DNA of 64,000 nt from Apostichopus japonicus. Lineage: Eukaryota; Echinodermata; Holothuroidea; Aspidochirotida; Stichopodidae. Every line of letters begins with the position of its first letter. The first letter of the stretch is position 1. Below are positions 34,871-48,300 of this stretch, piece after piece. The notes under the pieces were generated by a model. The model did no database searches, had not been told where the DNA came from, and saw only the letters and a program-made list of their open reading frames with translations. The DNA lies in assembly GCF_037975245.1 (NCBI RefSeq), contig NC_092572.1, positions 25,753,489 to 25,817,488 on the forward strand, in the 5' to 3' direction. The position numbers and the translations under genes are program-made.

Positions 34871-36610
34871 CTGAGCAAATCTATAATTGTGGACCAGTAA
34901 GGCCGAGGGCTTAAATTACCGAGAGAACTATGTACAACGCCGCTGGAGATCGTATCGGCTGAAATAGTCTAGCTGCTTCTTCTTTTTCCTTGCTTACACA
35001 GAAACTTATGCACTGAAAAATATGATGAGTTTTTTACATGTTTTAATATAAAATTATTTTTTTTTAATGCAAGTTTAATATGATTAATGAAGCTGCATGC
35101 GTATCACAATTCAGTGGCAATGAAACTGTTGTGAAATTTTGGGATGACCAATTTGAAATTATTTGTTGGCAGACAGTTAAAACTCATTTTCTGTTCAAGC
35201 CGCTAACTTCAAAAATAACAGTTGACAGTGTTTATGCTCTGTTAAAGATTCGAAAAATCACATGATTGTCTCATGTTGTATTTAACAACATAAAACTTGT
35301 TTCGTTTTTTTATAGTTTTGGTATATTTTTTTTATCATCAGATGTTCATCAAATTTTACTGGACTACTAAACATTTGTATTATTAGTAAGGATATGTCAA
35401 GTGCTTTCATAATAGCAATAATATAGATGAGTAAGCAGCTAATAGTTAATAAGAACACTATGAATTCAAGTTAAGTTCCCCTATTGGCTCAAAGAAAATC
35501 AGTTTTTCTTTGTATTATAAATACCCGTATTCATGTCAAAGTTTAATTAAAAAAAAAATTACTATTGACAAAACGGTCGTTTCTTAGTTCTTCGGTAGCT
35601 TGTATTGTGTTCAGTCCTTCAAATTCCAGAGAGACGCTTTTTGTTGTTTCTTTCCATTATAAAGATCTGCTCTGCTACAGATTGATAATAATGACTATTT
35701 GTTTTGTATTTTCATCTTCATATTTTTCTCTCTCTATCTCTCTTTTTTGTAAGATTTTCTTGACCATTGGAAACTATTTCACCAAATTGGCTCGACATTT
35801 ATTTAAGTTAAGATTAATTATTAAAGCCATGTCATAGTGAAGTAAAGTGCTTTCAAGATATCAATAATATACTTGAATGAACAACTGACGGTGAATAAAT
35901 TAGTACGAACGAAAACAATTTAATTTTGTGAATTTTGTAATTGCAACACCGAATCACTCACATCATTACAAAATCGTTCTTCACATGTATTATAGTAAAT
36001 AAGCGTCGGTAGTAAACTTATTACCGCCAGTACCTAGCTTCTACTTTTCAGAGAGCCGCATGTACACTGTTTCGGTTCTTTCCTTATTTTAATGTTTGTT
36101 TCAAGCTTGTAGCCTTTTGCGTTGATTCTGCCCTATGATACCATTATTGGGTTACATTTTGGAATACAAATAAATGAATGGATATTGGTTGCGTGCAGAT
36201 AGAAACACAGCTTGGCCTTCATAGCTATCCGCACGAAGTTGTAACAAGTTCCTCGTCTCAGAAGTTGTTCCATGTTATTACAGTTAGAGCCGTCCAGAGC
36301 CGTGTCTGGGCCATGGGACAAATATGTCACCGGATGCCCTGTTTTGCAATTTTCATGTTCCCTTAAATATATTATGGAAATGAGAATACTGACGCCCACA
36401 GCATAGAGATGACTGTAGAGGGATCACCATCAACCAAAAGGCTGGAAAGCTTAGTTGGGCTTGTAACCCAGAGGTCACTGGTTCTAGTCATGCCCACCCC
36501 CGTTCTAGTCCCCCCCCCCCCGTCAGTCTCATTACAGTGTTATCAGTTTGTTTTCTATTATTCATATATAAGTAAAACGTTTATTGAATGCGTTATGGAA
36601 TACAATTAGC

Positions 36611-36636
36611 AATCCCGGTGGTATACCACCGGGATT
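36611..36636. repeat. Perfect 26-bp palindrome
   Basis: AATCCCGGTGGTA is followed with no spacer by its exact reverse complement TACCACCGGGATT. It is GC-rich against an AT-rich background. Confidence 0.9.
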
Positions 36637-37697
36637 TCTGCTCACAATTTTGTGTCATCACCATAGAAAGTATATATCTGTATCAATGGCTGTTAATATT
36701 ATAATCAACGAACAGCAAGGGACTCCTGTGGAAGTAAAGGTTGCATCCAAAATATATAGGCGTAGTCTTATTGAGAATTCCTTTAAAAAGCCCCGGTTTG
36801 ATGTTTATTTTATCAGATCCTATGCTAGGAATAGTGTTTTTTTTTTCCTTTTTTGAACAATAATGGTAGCAATTGTTTTTGAATCCTACCCCACCCCAAA
36901 AATAGAATATAAACAAATGATAAACCCTAAAAACACAAGGGCTACTTTAGTAGCTCCAACGCGGTGCTAGTCATAAATTAGCACTTTGAGAGCTAGTATC
37001 TAAACCTTCAAGTGTTAAATAGCTTGCACCATACCGCAGTGCTATCGCCGCAGTTGTGATGCACTGCACGTATTATGTGATGAAAGTATTGTATTAACTT
37101 TTGATTGGCTGAAGGCGTTTACGTCAGTAACATACAACAACGCTATTGATTATAACTTATCAGTTGCATATCACATCCTTAGACGTGACAAGGTACCGAA
37201 CGTTCCACTGGCAGACGTAAGTTTCTGGATTAGAAATATGTGTATTTCACTAGAGTAAGTAATATTTAAAAGCTGCCAGGCGACCTTTTAGGAAATTTGA
37301 GTAATCATTCATGGGAACTTTAACCTAGCTTTGCTGATGACGCTGGTAATTCCCTTGAAATAATTGCCCTGTCGATTTATAGCTCGTGATGCTACCACTG
37401 GTGTAATAGGTCTATTCACGTATGTTGATGCCACAGGCGCTATGATATAACGTTAAGCTTTATGCGTTTATAGGCCTAGCCTACCTCCTATCGTAACATT
37501 TATTAGGCCTAACTTTATGGGTGCCAGTGGTGATTCGATTGAGGTGTGCTACTAGTACTACTGTGTTTGCACAAGTGGCCATCACAGAGTCTTAACGTAT
37601 AACATAGGCATAGGCCCAATGCAATAACTATTGTTATTGGTCTATATGCAAAATTTGTATGCGACATTGGAGGCCAATTAGAGTAAGAATGTAACTG

Positions 37698-37905
37698 TTA
37701 AGCCGAGAGGATCTCGGGGATACTTACAATTCATTACTCTCTAAAATAAGACAAGAATTTAAGCCACAAATTTGTGATCAAGTCACCATTTCTGCCAGAG
37801 TTGAAGATAAGGGAATGTATGTAGAAGTGGAGGAAGATGATGATGATTTAAGCGATATACTAAGTGAGGCCATGGAGCTCAGAGTTACTTTGTTTCGAGA
37901 TGACC
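37698..37905 (+). CDS. Possible exon of an unknown gene or transposon protein
   Basis: An open frame from just after TAA 37692-37694 reads SREDLGDTYNSLLSKIRQEF, PQICDQVTISARVEDKGM, then an acidic run EVEEDDDDLSDILSEA and MELRVTLFRDD. Composition and alternation look like a folded alpha/beta domain with an acidic loop. I do not recognise the family. CCAAT-like (GATTGGCTGA) and CRE-like (TTACGTCA) motifs lie upstream at 37100-37130. No firm donor or acceptor, so it may be part of a mobile element. Confidence 0.3.
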
Positions 37906-38175
37906 CAAGAGGAAGCCAGCAGCTGCCCCCTGAATTTTGTGGTGGTGTGTCTACTAGTGACGGAAGTCCATGTCATAATGACCATACTATAACAGCAAAC
38001 CAGTCAAAGTTGCTTGCCTTCTCCTTTTATATTTCCCTGCATACCACACATTGTGTGGTCAGAAGTTTCTTAATGTTCTGTGACCATGTTGCTGAGTATC
38101 ACATTGTGCGTGTCATATGATTTGAGGGAAACTATCAGCGACATGGTGACATGGGCATTGCCAGAAACATTATTC

Positions 38176-38333
38176 ATGGAGGAGGGGGGGGGGGGGGGTG
38201 GCGAGTGTAGACAATTTTTGCAGACTGGAAGCGGTGGTAAACAGACTGCGAGAACGTCAGGAGGGGGACAGTAGGCAAAGGTCCAGCCAAAGCCTGAAGG
38301 GGATGGAGGGAGCAGGGCACACCTTAGCTTTGG
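38176..38333 (+). CDS. Possible second exon-like segment
   Basis: After a poly-G tract the frame VASVDNFCRLEAVVNRLRER then QEGDSRQRSSQSLKG stays open, has a coiled-coil-like heptad flavour and ends before GGTCAG. It lies just downstream of the 37.7-kb segment on the same strand. The function is unknown and the call is weak. Confidence 0.22.
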
Positions 38334-41300
38334 TCAGTATGTTAGGAATCTTGTAGTGTTTCTTTTCTTAAACGAACCTGTTTTGTCAACACTAATCGTG
38401 TGAGTGTGGGGGTACATGGCCATGGAGCATGCCTATGGAAGCTACATGGTTACGAGGCCTAAAGCATCCGATTTTCATCCAATTGGCTAAAGTTTCATTA
38501 CTGCATCTTGCAATTATAGGCTGATCTGTATTGCCCACAAATTATAGCATGCTATGTATAATTTACAAGAAGCATTCAAAAGCTGTTTCCGAGAGGTTCT
38601 TACCTTCCAAACATATTTTTTAGACATTGGCCAAGGTCATATTTGACATTTAAAACTAAGGGTAGCAGAAAAGAAGGTGTGAAAATATGAACATATATGA
38701 CCATAATTGGATTTCTAGCATATCTGGGGCAAAACCGACAACTTTTCTTTAACTCTCTATTCGATCTTTTCATTCATGGTTTTGAAATTTTTGCATGTGC
38801 TTGCTGAGCATCCTAAAGGAGGAGCAGTACAAAAGGAGGAGTATGAAAGGAACAAGACTCTGACACCAAGTTCGAGGATGAATCTTGTCAGTATTGGTTT
38901 TGCTGCGATTGTTGTGTAGGACTTTATTTTGCATGAGAACGCCTGAGAACAACTTGGAAAGTAAAAACCTATAGGAACGTTTTTTTAAACTGATAGCAAC
39001 TATAACATGCTAAAATTGGGGCCAATACAGCATAGCCTACCTTAAAAATATCCTGTAACCTGCTCTGGATGAACACTATCAAATATGGAAGAAGTTGAAG
39101 AGTACATAGGTTTAAAGTATATGAATATGGTCACTTTAACATAAAACAAAAATACAAGTGAGATAGTAGAACATTTTCCCTGCTCATGAATATTGTAGTT
39201 GACCTCATTGTGTAGAACTGTACAGAAGCAATCAATGTGTGAACAACATCATGTAACAATACTGAATAACTTAACTTTAGCGTTAGCAATACCTAATAGG
39301 GGCAGTGTTCCAAACATGAAATGCAGGAACTGATACCTAAATAAGGCTAAGAGTCTCCTTCGTGGACCTTTCCACGATAAGCATAGCAGCTTTACATCCA
39401 AAAGAAACTTTGTCAAAACTTCAAAAGACCCTATAATGTTCCCTGCATTTCAAACATATGTACCACTGCCCTAGCTCCATCTGCCACTGGGGTTATCATG
39501 GGAGCACTGAATGTAACTGTTTTATCACCTAATAGCTGCAAGTTAGAGTACCTCTTCAACACTCTATGACATCACAATTTATGTTATGTAAAATTGATCT
39601 CACACAATGCAAAATAATGACAAGTTATTATGTGCCAACAATAAATAACCCAAGATCAATGTCACATTAAAATTGCTGAACAAACCACAGTATGTAAGCA
39701 GATAAGATATTGCTATCATTTAAGCCAAATGGTGTACAATAAAGTATGCAGTGAAACCAATATTCAATCATATAGTTTATTAATGTGGCACAGTTGCAAC
39801 TTTGATGCCATTAATTATATAGTTTACATTACACTATGAATGAACATGCAAATCAATGATAAGTACTACAAAAAGCGTAAGATACATAACGCACTAAATC
39901 AATGTTTGACACCATGCAAAAGATAAATGCTATGATACATTGCACTAGCTTAGTGACATTATTTCACCGAGACACCATGTTTGTTGTTGTCCGTTATGGT
40001 ACAATTTGATCAATTGTCTTGAAAGCTTGTGATATCTACATTCTGGATACTTGATACTTCCATTGTCCCCTCTTGTGTCCTTGATGTATGGTATTTAAAC
40101 AAGCTTCTAGAACTGCTTTGACATCAGCTCTTTCAAAATTGTCCTTATCCATTTTAACAACGTCCATTATTCAAATCTGTAGCTCTCACTGGAAAACACT
40201 GGAAAGGCAATTATCTTACATCATTGAAATAGAGAATCGCACATTTATTAATGAAACAATCCAACACGAACACTTCCAGTTCCAACCCTTCTACCAGCTT
40301 TCAAATATCCATCATGTGTTAACACTACGCTGTGCTGCCCTGCTCCTCTAATGGATGTACTGTACGTCTGTAATGTGAAATGAAAAGGAAAAAAGACATA
40401 TTTATAGCTTTGTGTGAGGACAAAAGTGTTACAAAGATAAACCTATTCCTGTTGAAGATTGAATTAACATGATTTCCAAAATATGATTCAATTTTAATTT
40501 AAACGAGACATCAAGCTCTTGGCTTTTGAGTTTTGGCTTTCATTCGGAAAAGTTACTTATATCACTTTACACTACAGGAACCAGGAAATGAGGTAGCCGC
40601 TTTCTCTTTTCTTAAAGTCACTTCCAGGTTGGGGTATAAGGCAATACTCTATTTTGGGATAGAAAGAGTTTTAATGCGTAAAATTTTCTTGATAAAACCG
40701 AAGTAGGAAATGAAAACAGTTACTTTATTGAGTAAAGGCCTCTGTCCCTCACGTGTCGGAATAGGACTTGACTTAGTTACAAAATAAATGTGCCCAGACG
40801 CTTGATCAAAAAATGCTCTTGACAAGAATAACCACCACATTGAGGTAGGCCCTGCATACTGTATCATTGTATACATCTGGGCCTGGATCTAGTCTCGGCT
40901 TGTTCTACTTTTGCTATTTCTCCGCTAATGAGAAGTTGCATTTGTTTTAAAAAAAAATTCTTGAGGGAGATCTCCCTACAAAGCCATGTCCATTTTACAC
41001 TGATGTAGGCTACTGCCTATTTATATTTGCAAGGCTAGAAAAGCATAAATAAAACTTCATAAAAATGTTCGGCCTAGGCTAGGCTACAGTAAGGACAGCA
41101 GCATGTACTGCAGTACTACTAGCCTAGCCTATGCCTCTCGATGAATCATTAATATTATGACTATATATGGTATTACTGCCTTAGTTTGTCAGCTTAGCTA
41201 CTCCTTAGTAGGCCTAGCATCGGTCTATTGAACAATATCACAAGGAAGCCTATAATAGACCAAACAGTATACTATAGCCTACATAGTAAATATGTAACAT

Positions 41301-42188
41301 TAGCAAAATTTGCTGCCTTCCTTCTCGTATGATCTGCCAGTAAATGCTCCGCGAAGGTAGCATTGGTCATTTTGACGATCCCCGATCTTTGTTCCAGTAG
41401 ATCGTTTTTGGAGACCCAGTCCACGTAGCATTAGCTCAAGTACACGCTTGATGCCTGCATTCCTTTGTCACTTTTTCTCTCACTGCTTTTGGCATCGGGA
41501 CCCACAATAAAGCAACCTGGGCCTTCCACCGGCCGACCCGCGTTTAGTGCCCGGATATGGCCGTTTCTTTGCAGAACCCTTAGACATGCATATCAAATGC
41601 TGAATATCGTTAAGATCATCTAACGTATGTTATCGACAGGATTGATCGCGAATAAAAGACAGCCAGGCTAAAAATTGCTAACACTGCATTAAAATGTGCT
41701 ATACATTTCGTACAGTTACCTACACAAGATATACACTGTACAGTGGCAGTACATTACATATACCGATTCACGTGACCAAATCAGAAAGTGGAGTAACGGT
41801 GAACTATGGAAACCTATCAACTTGGCCAACCCTCTCAATATTTCCTAGCTGAGAGAATACCTTAAAGGTAATCTGTCTACAATATATGTTAAGTCTATCT
41901 CATGATCTTTTTATTTCTTAAGTACAGGAAGCAATAAAAAACAATTAAAAATGTGTTCTCTTTGCATTCCATATTTGCAAGTGATACAGATTAAGAGTCT
42001 ACAGTAGGTGGTGCTTGTAAGACTTTAATACTGACCTAATTACTTGCTATTACATGTACTATATTTGCTCTTTCCTGTGCTGGTGGTAGCACTTAAAGTG
42101 CGGGACTGTTGTAGCACTTTGCAGGTGCTGGTATAGTTAGCAACTTTGAGAGTGTTGTTGATAGCACTTAGGACGCTGTCCCTCTCAG

Positions 42189-42310
42189 GGTTCTTGGAAG
42201 ACACACAGAAATACGCTGATCACGTGAGAAAACATGGCGTCAAGCAGTTTATCAGAATATATCATAAGGTGAAGGACAGATCCTGTGAAACATTCAAGTG
42301 GGGAGATGAG
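42189..42310 (+). CDS. GCLC: GCLC-like B, exon 1 remnant or second exon
   Basis: LEDTQKYADHVRKHGVKQFI, then RIYHKVKDRS...FKWGDE, is nearly identical to copy A, ending GATGAG|gtaggt. Similarity to A stops at the Trp codon of LSWEDTQ (TGG in A, TTG in B). In frame upstream there is no ATG back to the TAG at 42134-42136. Confidence 0.8.
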
Positions 42311-45300
42311 GTAGGTGGAGTCTCTTCGGAGAGTTTGCGACCTGGTCACATATTTTTATTACAACAACAATAATACCTGTTAACTGTCGTACATTACTTC
42401 CAAGTTCAGTAGTTTAGAAACAGGCATACGGGATAATTGTGCATGTTGTAAATGAGAAAAATTTATCTTCTCGGGAATCCCAAAAATATGTTAGCAGTTT
42501 CGTCTGTCGTACTATTGAGCATCATTCAGGTTATTCATCATTTTATCAAAATTATTTTGAAGTTTATCGTTGTTCTTTGAAAAGGTGTCTACACCGTTTT
42601 CAAGGTCTTACATTTTGTCCTCACAATCTTTAATCACTTTTGTTGGAGGTGATAACCAGTGGCGGAGCGTCCATACAGTCAGAGGGGGCGGATGCCCCCC
42701 CCCCCCTGACGGACTAAAATGGACTGCTGGCGCCCTTTTCAGCTTTTCACCACTTATTACTTATTCGCGATTATTGACTTTTTTTATTGCGCTCTCAAAT
42801 ACCTATTTACATTTGTCACATTTTGTTGGTGTAATTTTCTGACAAAATGGCGATGACACCTATTTATTCTTCGTTTATCTGCAAATTAGCAAGGCCTGGA
42901 AAGGGTCATTTCCGGCGATCTAGAGAGTATCTTTACTCAAAAAAAATCTGTACGCCCCGAGCCAACCTGTGGTGGCGCTCCGCTTAGATAGTGTCGAAAG
43001 CGCCCCTACAGACCATTCTCGCCCCTGACCAATACCCCTAGCTCCGCCACTGGTGATAACACATATACCCAAGGACATTTCGAATGCAGGTTTGAAAGTG
43101 GCGCTCCTCAGCACTTCAGTAAGAAAGGATACCATATCTACCTCATTTGTCTTCCATCTGGTCTTGACATTTCAAGCCATTATATTAAAGGTAGTCAGAG
43201 TGTATAATCTGCTATTGGTACTTATTGGTCATTTCCATGACGGAACGTCTGTATCCAACACACGTGTACAGAGGTAAAAACCAGTGAAATGGAAGTGAAG
43301 CAGTGCGGTATATGTTCAGTAGGATGACAGCTTAGGCGGTTGTAGCGAGTTACGAGGTACCGCCAAAAGTAACGCGGAAATCGTTGTAAATCGTTACAGC
43401 AGACCAGAGTGAGGTATTTCTTTTCCAAGGATTTGTCTACCGCTCATGACTGGACAATCATACAATTATAATACATTTAAGCCTTAAATCTTATGGAAGC
43501 TTTCCAAGGACGTATATTTAGCTGACTGCTTGGGTGTAAATGAACTATACCAGTTTCTATAGTTTCATAGTTTTTGTTGTTGTTGTTGCTAATATGTCTT
43601 TTTTCAGATAGAATACATGCTCATCAGCTTGGATCATTCTGAAAGGAAAGCCTTCCTCCTCCTTAACAATGTGGATGCAATTACTCACGCCCAAAAGGCT
43701 GCTAATGAGAACCCAGGGTAGGGAATCGTCATTGTATATTTTAGTTCAAAACAAACCCGTTCTATTTTGTAAGGAGTCTGAGGTGGTGACAGCCAAGAAA
43801 CTGGTATTCACCACAAATTTGTTGTCGCTATATACTTAGATATAGAAATAAATGCATATAACAATGTGATATCTCAGCAATAAAACAAGCCTGTGGATTA
43901 GGCAATTCGACTAGGCGTTTTTATTTTCAATTGACAATGCTCTGCACATAATATATGCTAGCCTTTACGTGTTAACCATTGCTATAGTTTTAACACTTTC
44001 CCATGAAACAATGTGCTACATTCACCGCTATATAATGTTACTGTGATCTCATTTCACGGCATATCGATAACTACGTATTCTGTTTGTTTATAATAAATCT
44101 ATCAGTTTCCCGAATCAGTTCCCCTCATAAATCTGTCTATTAATATATATCCCTGGATGAGCTGTTTCATATCTAGTCACAGAACATCCATTTGTTGTAT
44201 ATTTGTGTGCAATACCATATGATCTCCCCATATTAAAATTAATGAGTGGAAGCCATACATTATAACACTGTACAATGTCAGTTTTGTATTTCATTCATGT
44301 TCATTTCCACTGTACATTCCGGCTACTTTGCTGTAGTATATTAACCTACCATTTTAATCATGTCGAATGAGATTCATTTGTGATAATAAAGTATAGTAGC
44401 GGCTACTATTTTCTCAGGTTTTGTGAAGAATATGGCTCTCATTGGTCAACGGAACTTTCAGCACATCTCTTAGAAAGCACCCCTGGGAAACCATTTGGGT
44501 GCGACGCTAAGTCTTTAATTGCGGTCGAAGCGAATATGGAGCTTCGGTAAGAAAGAGTATGACTTTTTACATATAAGTAACTGCCAACTTGCGTTATAAT
44601 ACAATTGCCTCACAAAAATATTGTGTAATATCCAAAACTTTCAATTAAATTATTCTTAACACTGAATTATCGGTGTTTAATTTCGGAGTGATAATATTAT
44701 GTGATTTAATTAAATTTAATAAGAATATAAACTATTTAAGTCTCCTTAAATAATTACTGTGGAAACGGAGGTGCCTTAATAATTACTGTGGAAACGGGGG
44801 TGACTTAATAATTCAGAGAACGAAGTGTAGTTGTATTTACTTTTACTTTTTTCCTGAAAATTCACGACGTTGTGGCTCAGTATACTCTACTAATTCACCC
44901 AAAATTGTAGTTCATATTTCTAGCCAACGTTATTTTAATAGTTAATTATCTTGGAACGGCGGTGATACGGTGAACGTTGAAGGTATTGCATTTTAATAAA
45001 GTGTTAACTAATACATTGTTACTCATCAACTTGATAAACAGGTTTCCATTGATTGGCTACAGGCCTGCACCCGCCCGTTTCTTTAATAAACTTCACGTCA
45101 TTCATGTAGCTTTCGAAAAAAACAAACATAATCATATATAAGGCTACTTCCTCACAACAAAAATGGCGATTGTGGACAGCACCGATCTAAGATACAGCAC
45201 AGCCAACCAATGCAAGTGACGCGCAAGCAATTCGAACACTATTATAAATCATTTGTCCTGTAAACATGTCAACTGGTCAACATTGATTCTAACACCACGC

Positions 45301-48300
45301 AGATATTTCATGATATCGGCATATATTTGTATATATGGAATAGCTTCAGGTCATTGGTGATATCAGCTTACTTTATCAAAGATGAATACATTGAAGAAAT
45401 AATTTTGAAAAGTTCTTAGTACTCTTAAAATATCGGCAAAATAAAAATCATACTTTGGATCTATGTGTTGAGAGTTCTCATCGTACCGGAGAAACGTCAG
45501 TGATATTCTACGTCATTTCTAGGTGTGTCGGTGACGTTTTTGGAACGTAAGAACAGTTAATTTTTTTTAAATGATTGTAGAAGTTATAAATAAAAAAAAG
45601 TAAACCTCAATATTTCCTTTCAGTTTGGATGTAACTTTACATATACTACAGAAATGGTCACAGCGAATGTACTAATTTAAATAAAACAGCCCAGTGTGAA
45701 TTCAGGAGAGCATATTAGACTACATCCGTTGGAATACGAAAGAGCGTTAATGAAGCAACTTATCATGTCTCAATAAATATATATATTACTTTAGATAACA
45801 GGTCCGTCTTCTAAAATATTAAAGATCAGACACAGACAGGACATTCTTAGGTTATGTAACAAAACGTTTCTTGGGTGGTATATTCTTGTGTAATTAGAAC
45901 AGTTTACATTGTACACTTATTATGCATCCAAGTGTTTATATAAACACACTTTGGCGTTCTCTGGTATCGGTTTGGTTTACCTTTAGTATTTTTTATTTTC
46001 TTATATTTGTTTATGTGTTTCGTATCCTACATAGCCGAAAGCAAATCAACAACGTTTTAAGAAGTCACCACGGACGATTGGATACATGTATGACCATTGC
46101 ATCCTTTCCAAGGTTCGTTACATAATGGGCCTGATTCTTCCACTTTTAATTCCTTTGATCAACTGTAACTATCTTCAGTCCACCCATTCAAACATATCCC
46201 GGCCTTCCAACTATTGACCCGGATGTGCCTTTTGGAACAGAATCATCATATATTGATCCACCCGTTCATCTTCGCATGTGTAATTCCACCCTACTAACTC
46301 ACTCTCTGATCGTTCTGCCTTCCATCCATCCGTCCACTCATCCACTTGTTCATCCACCCATCCACCACTCTTATCAATGTAGCCATTAACTCATGTATCC
46401 ACTATCCATCCAGTCTTTCACTAGCTCATTAATTTGTCTATCCTTCCAAGGGTTACTTACGTCTTTGAAGACATACATTTTTTTCCGTGTTTGCCGTCTA
46501 TTTTCTCCTCGCAATGTTTCCAATAACTGTTTATGTCCGGTATTGTTTATTCAATCTGTTACCTAAATGTTCGATTGAATTTGCCCTCTGTAGAAGGTCC
46601 TGCTAGGACCGAGCCGTCAGGCAGTATATAACGTTTACACATTTTTTTTCTCATTCAGTATAATTGACATTTCGATAATCTACTAAATGACTAAGAATGG
46701 AGAAACCCTAAGTAAAGTACACATAAATTATGCCAGATCTTTACAATCACTTGTACTGTAGGTGTCATGCACAAATAATCATTCCGTACACACTAAACAC
46801 ATCGTTTTCAAGGCCCGTTAAAAGGTAGAAGCTTTCGGCATATCCTACCCACCACATGGTAGCTGAGGTCTTGGCCTGTCATGGCACTTGAAGAAAAAAA
46901 AATATATATCATGACCGTTAAGATTTTGAAATAGAAGAGGTACAAGTTTAGCACACTGAACTCAAAACTACTCGCTCAGAGTAGTATCAACGTTTAACCA
47001 AAATCATTTCCAAAATGGTTCACCTTCAATCCTCATTATTTTCACACCGTCAGTACTGTAAATTACGTTCTTTCACAAAAAGACATAAAAAGCGATGATG
47101 GGAACTGAAAATATGTTTCCAAAAAAACATTACCTTAGATCATTTTAGCTCTCTCTTTTTTCTCGAGCGGATGTACATTACCCTAATTGTATTATGGTAC
47201 CTATATTATGTGTGTATTTCAGAAATGGCTGCAAAGGTGGAATAATACCACGAAAATATGTAAATTCCGCAACAGTCGTCTCCCAAGACCACATCATTGA
47301 AGCAGAAGAGCTGGTATCGCTTTTTCCACGTTACAGGTAACCACGGTCTTTTGTATTTTGAAACTGTCTCAAATATATAGAAATACGTATACTTTTCATA
47401 CCAGCAGTATAATCTTTATATCTGAGCTGGAGCGACAACACACATAAGAAACTTTCAAAATCGGCAGACCAATAACTCATCTGGACCATTAATCAACTAA
47501 CAGAGCAAGAGTAGACGTAGGATAAGATAATGCATACTGGTTAATGTAAAGCACGAGAAGATAGCGCCGTAGAGGTAAAAGGGCTGAAGACATAAAGTGG
47601 GCAGGGATATGTAGCAATGGAAGTTAATTAGCAATGGAGGGAAATGGTGTAAGAAGAGGCAAGTGGGAAGGGGAGTAGGAGGGGATGGGGAGCAGGAGGA
47701 AAAACAAATTCAGTGAAATTGGGAAGGACATGATTTGTAATCAATAGATGAGAGGGTGGGGTAAGGGGAAATGTTTTCAGAAAATGAGGGAGATTAGATC
47801 ATTCCCCCTCATGGAAGATATGATCATACGTATATCGCATCCGCAATGACCATTTCCTTTTGGAGGGTAACTGTTTATGTAAGTGTTTCTCTATTCAAAA
47901 AATGTCTTTAGAGAATAAGAGTGAAATTTAGTAAGCTATCATAAATGCAGCTACCAATGTTAGAATAAAATAATGGTAGAAAAGCTAGTGAATAACTTCT
48001 CAAAAGCAAATTAAATACATGATGTTGACCTAAACATGAACGTCGTTGTTTATGAATTGACACTGTTTATATGTTTAACTTCCAGAGCAACGATGGTAAA
48101 TAGTACAAAACGGAGAGGCGAGCAAGTAATGATAAACGTACCAGGTAATATGTCACGGTGATTGTGTGTATAATTTTATTTGATTTTACATTTTGTTGTC
48201 TATCATGCATATGTCTTTTGAAACTTTTCGTCTAACCAAATCAGTCTCAATTCATTCAACGGTTTTTACCAGACACATTCTCTACACTTTGATATTTTGA

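Larger units (their letters stand above)
34260..42188. other. Spacer between the two GCLC-like copies
   Basis: About 7.9 kb. It contains two reversed MITE copies (34372-34500, 34750-34870), a tRNA-like fragment near 36425-36485, a perfect palindrome (36611-36636), two weak exon-like segments (37698-37905, 38176-38333), and AGCACTTTG/GTGCTA-type repeats at both 36.94-37.08 and 42.06-42.18 kb. A 43-codon minus-strand ATG frame at 40036-40167 is noted but not supported. The rest shows nothing I can assign. Confidence 0.55.

Noticed and set aside
40036-40167. 43-codon minus-strand ATG frame (MDVVKMDKDNFERADVKAVL and on)
   Set aside because: Composition looks protein-like, but there is a stop just upstream, no splice partner and no family match; too little to call.
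41480-41600. GC-richer minus-strand frame starting MSKGSAKKRPYPGTKRG
   Set aside because: Short and basic, possible first exon or promoter-proximal CpG-rich patch, but no donor or partner exon confirmed.
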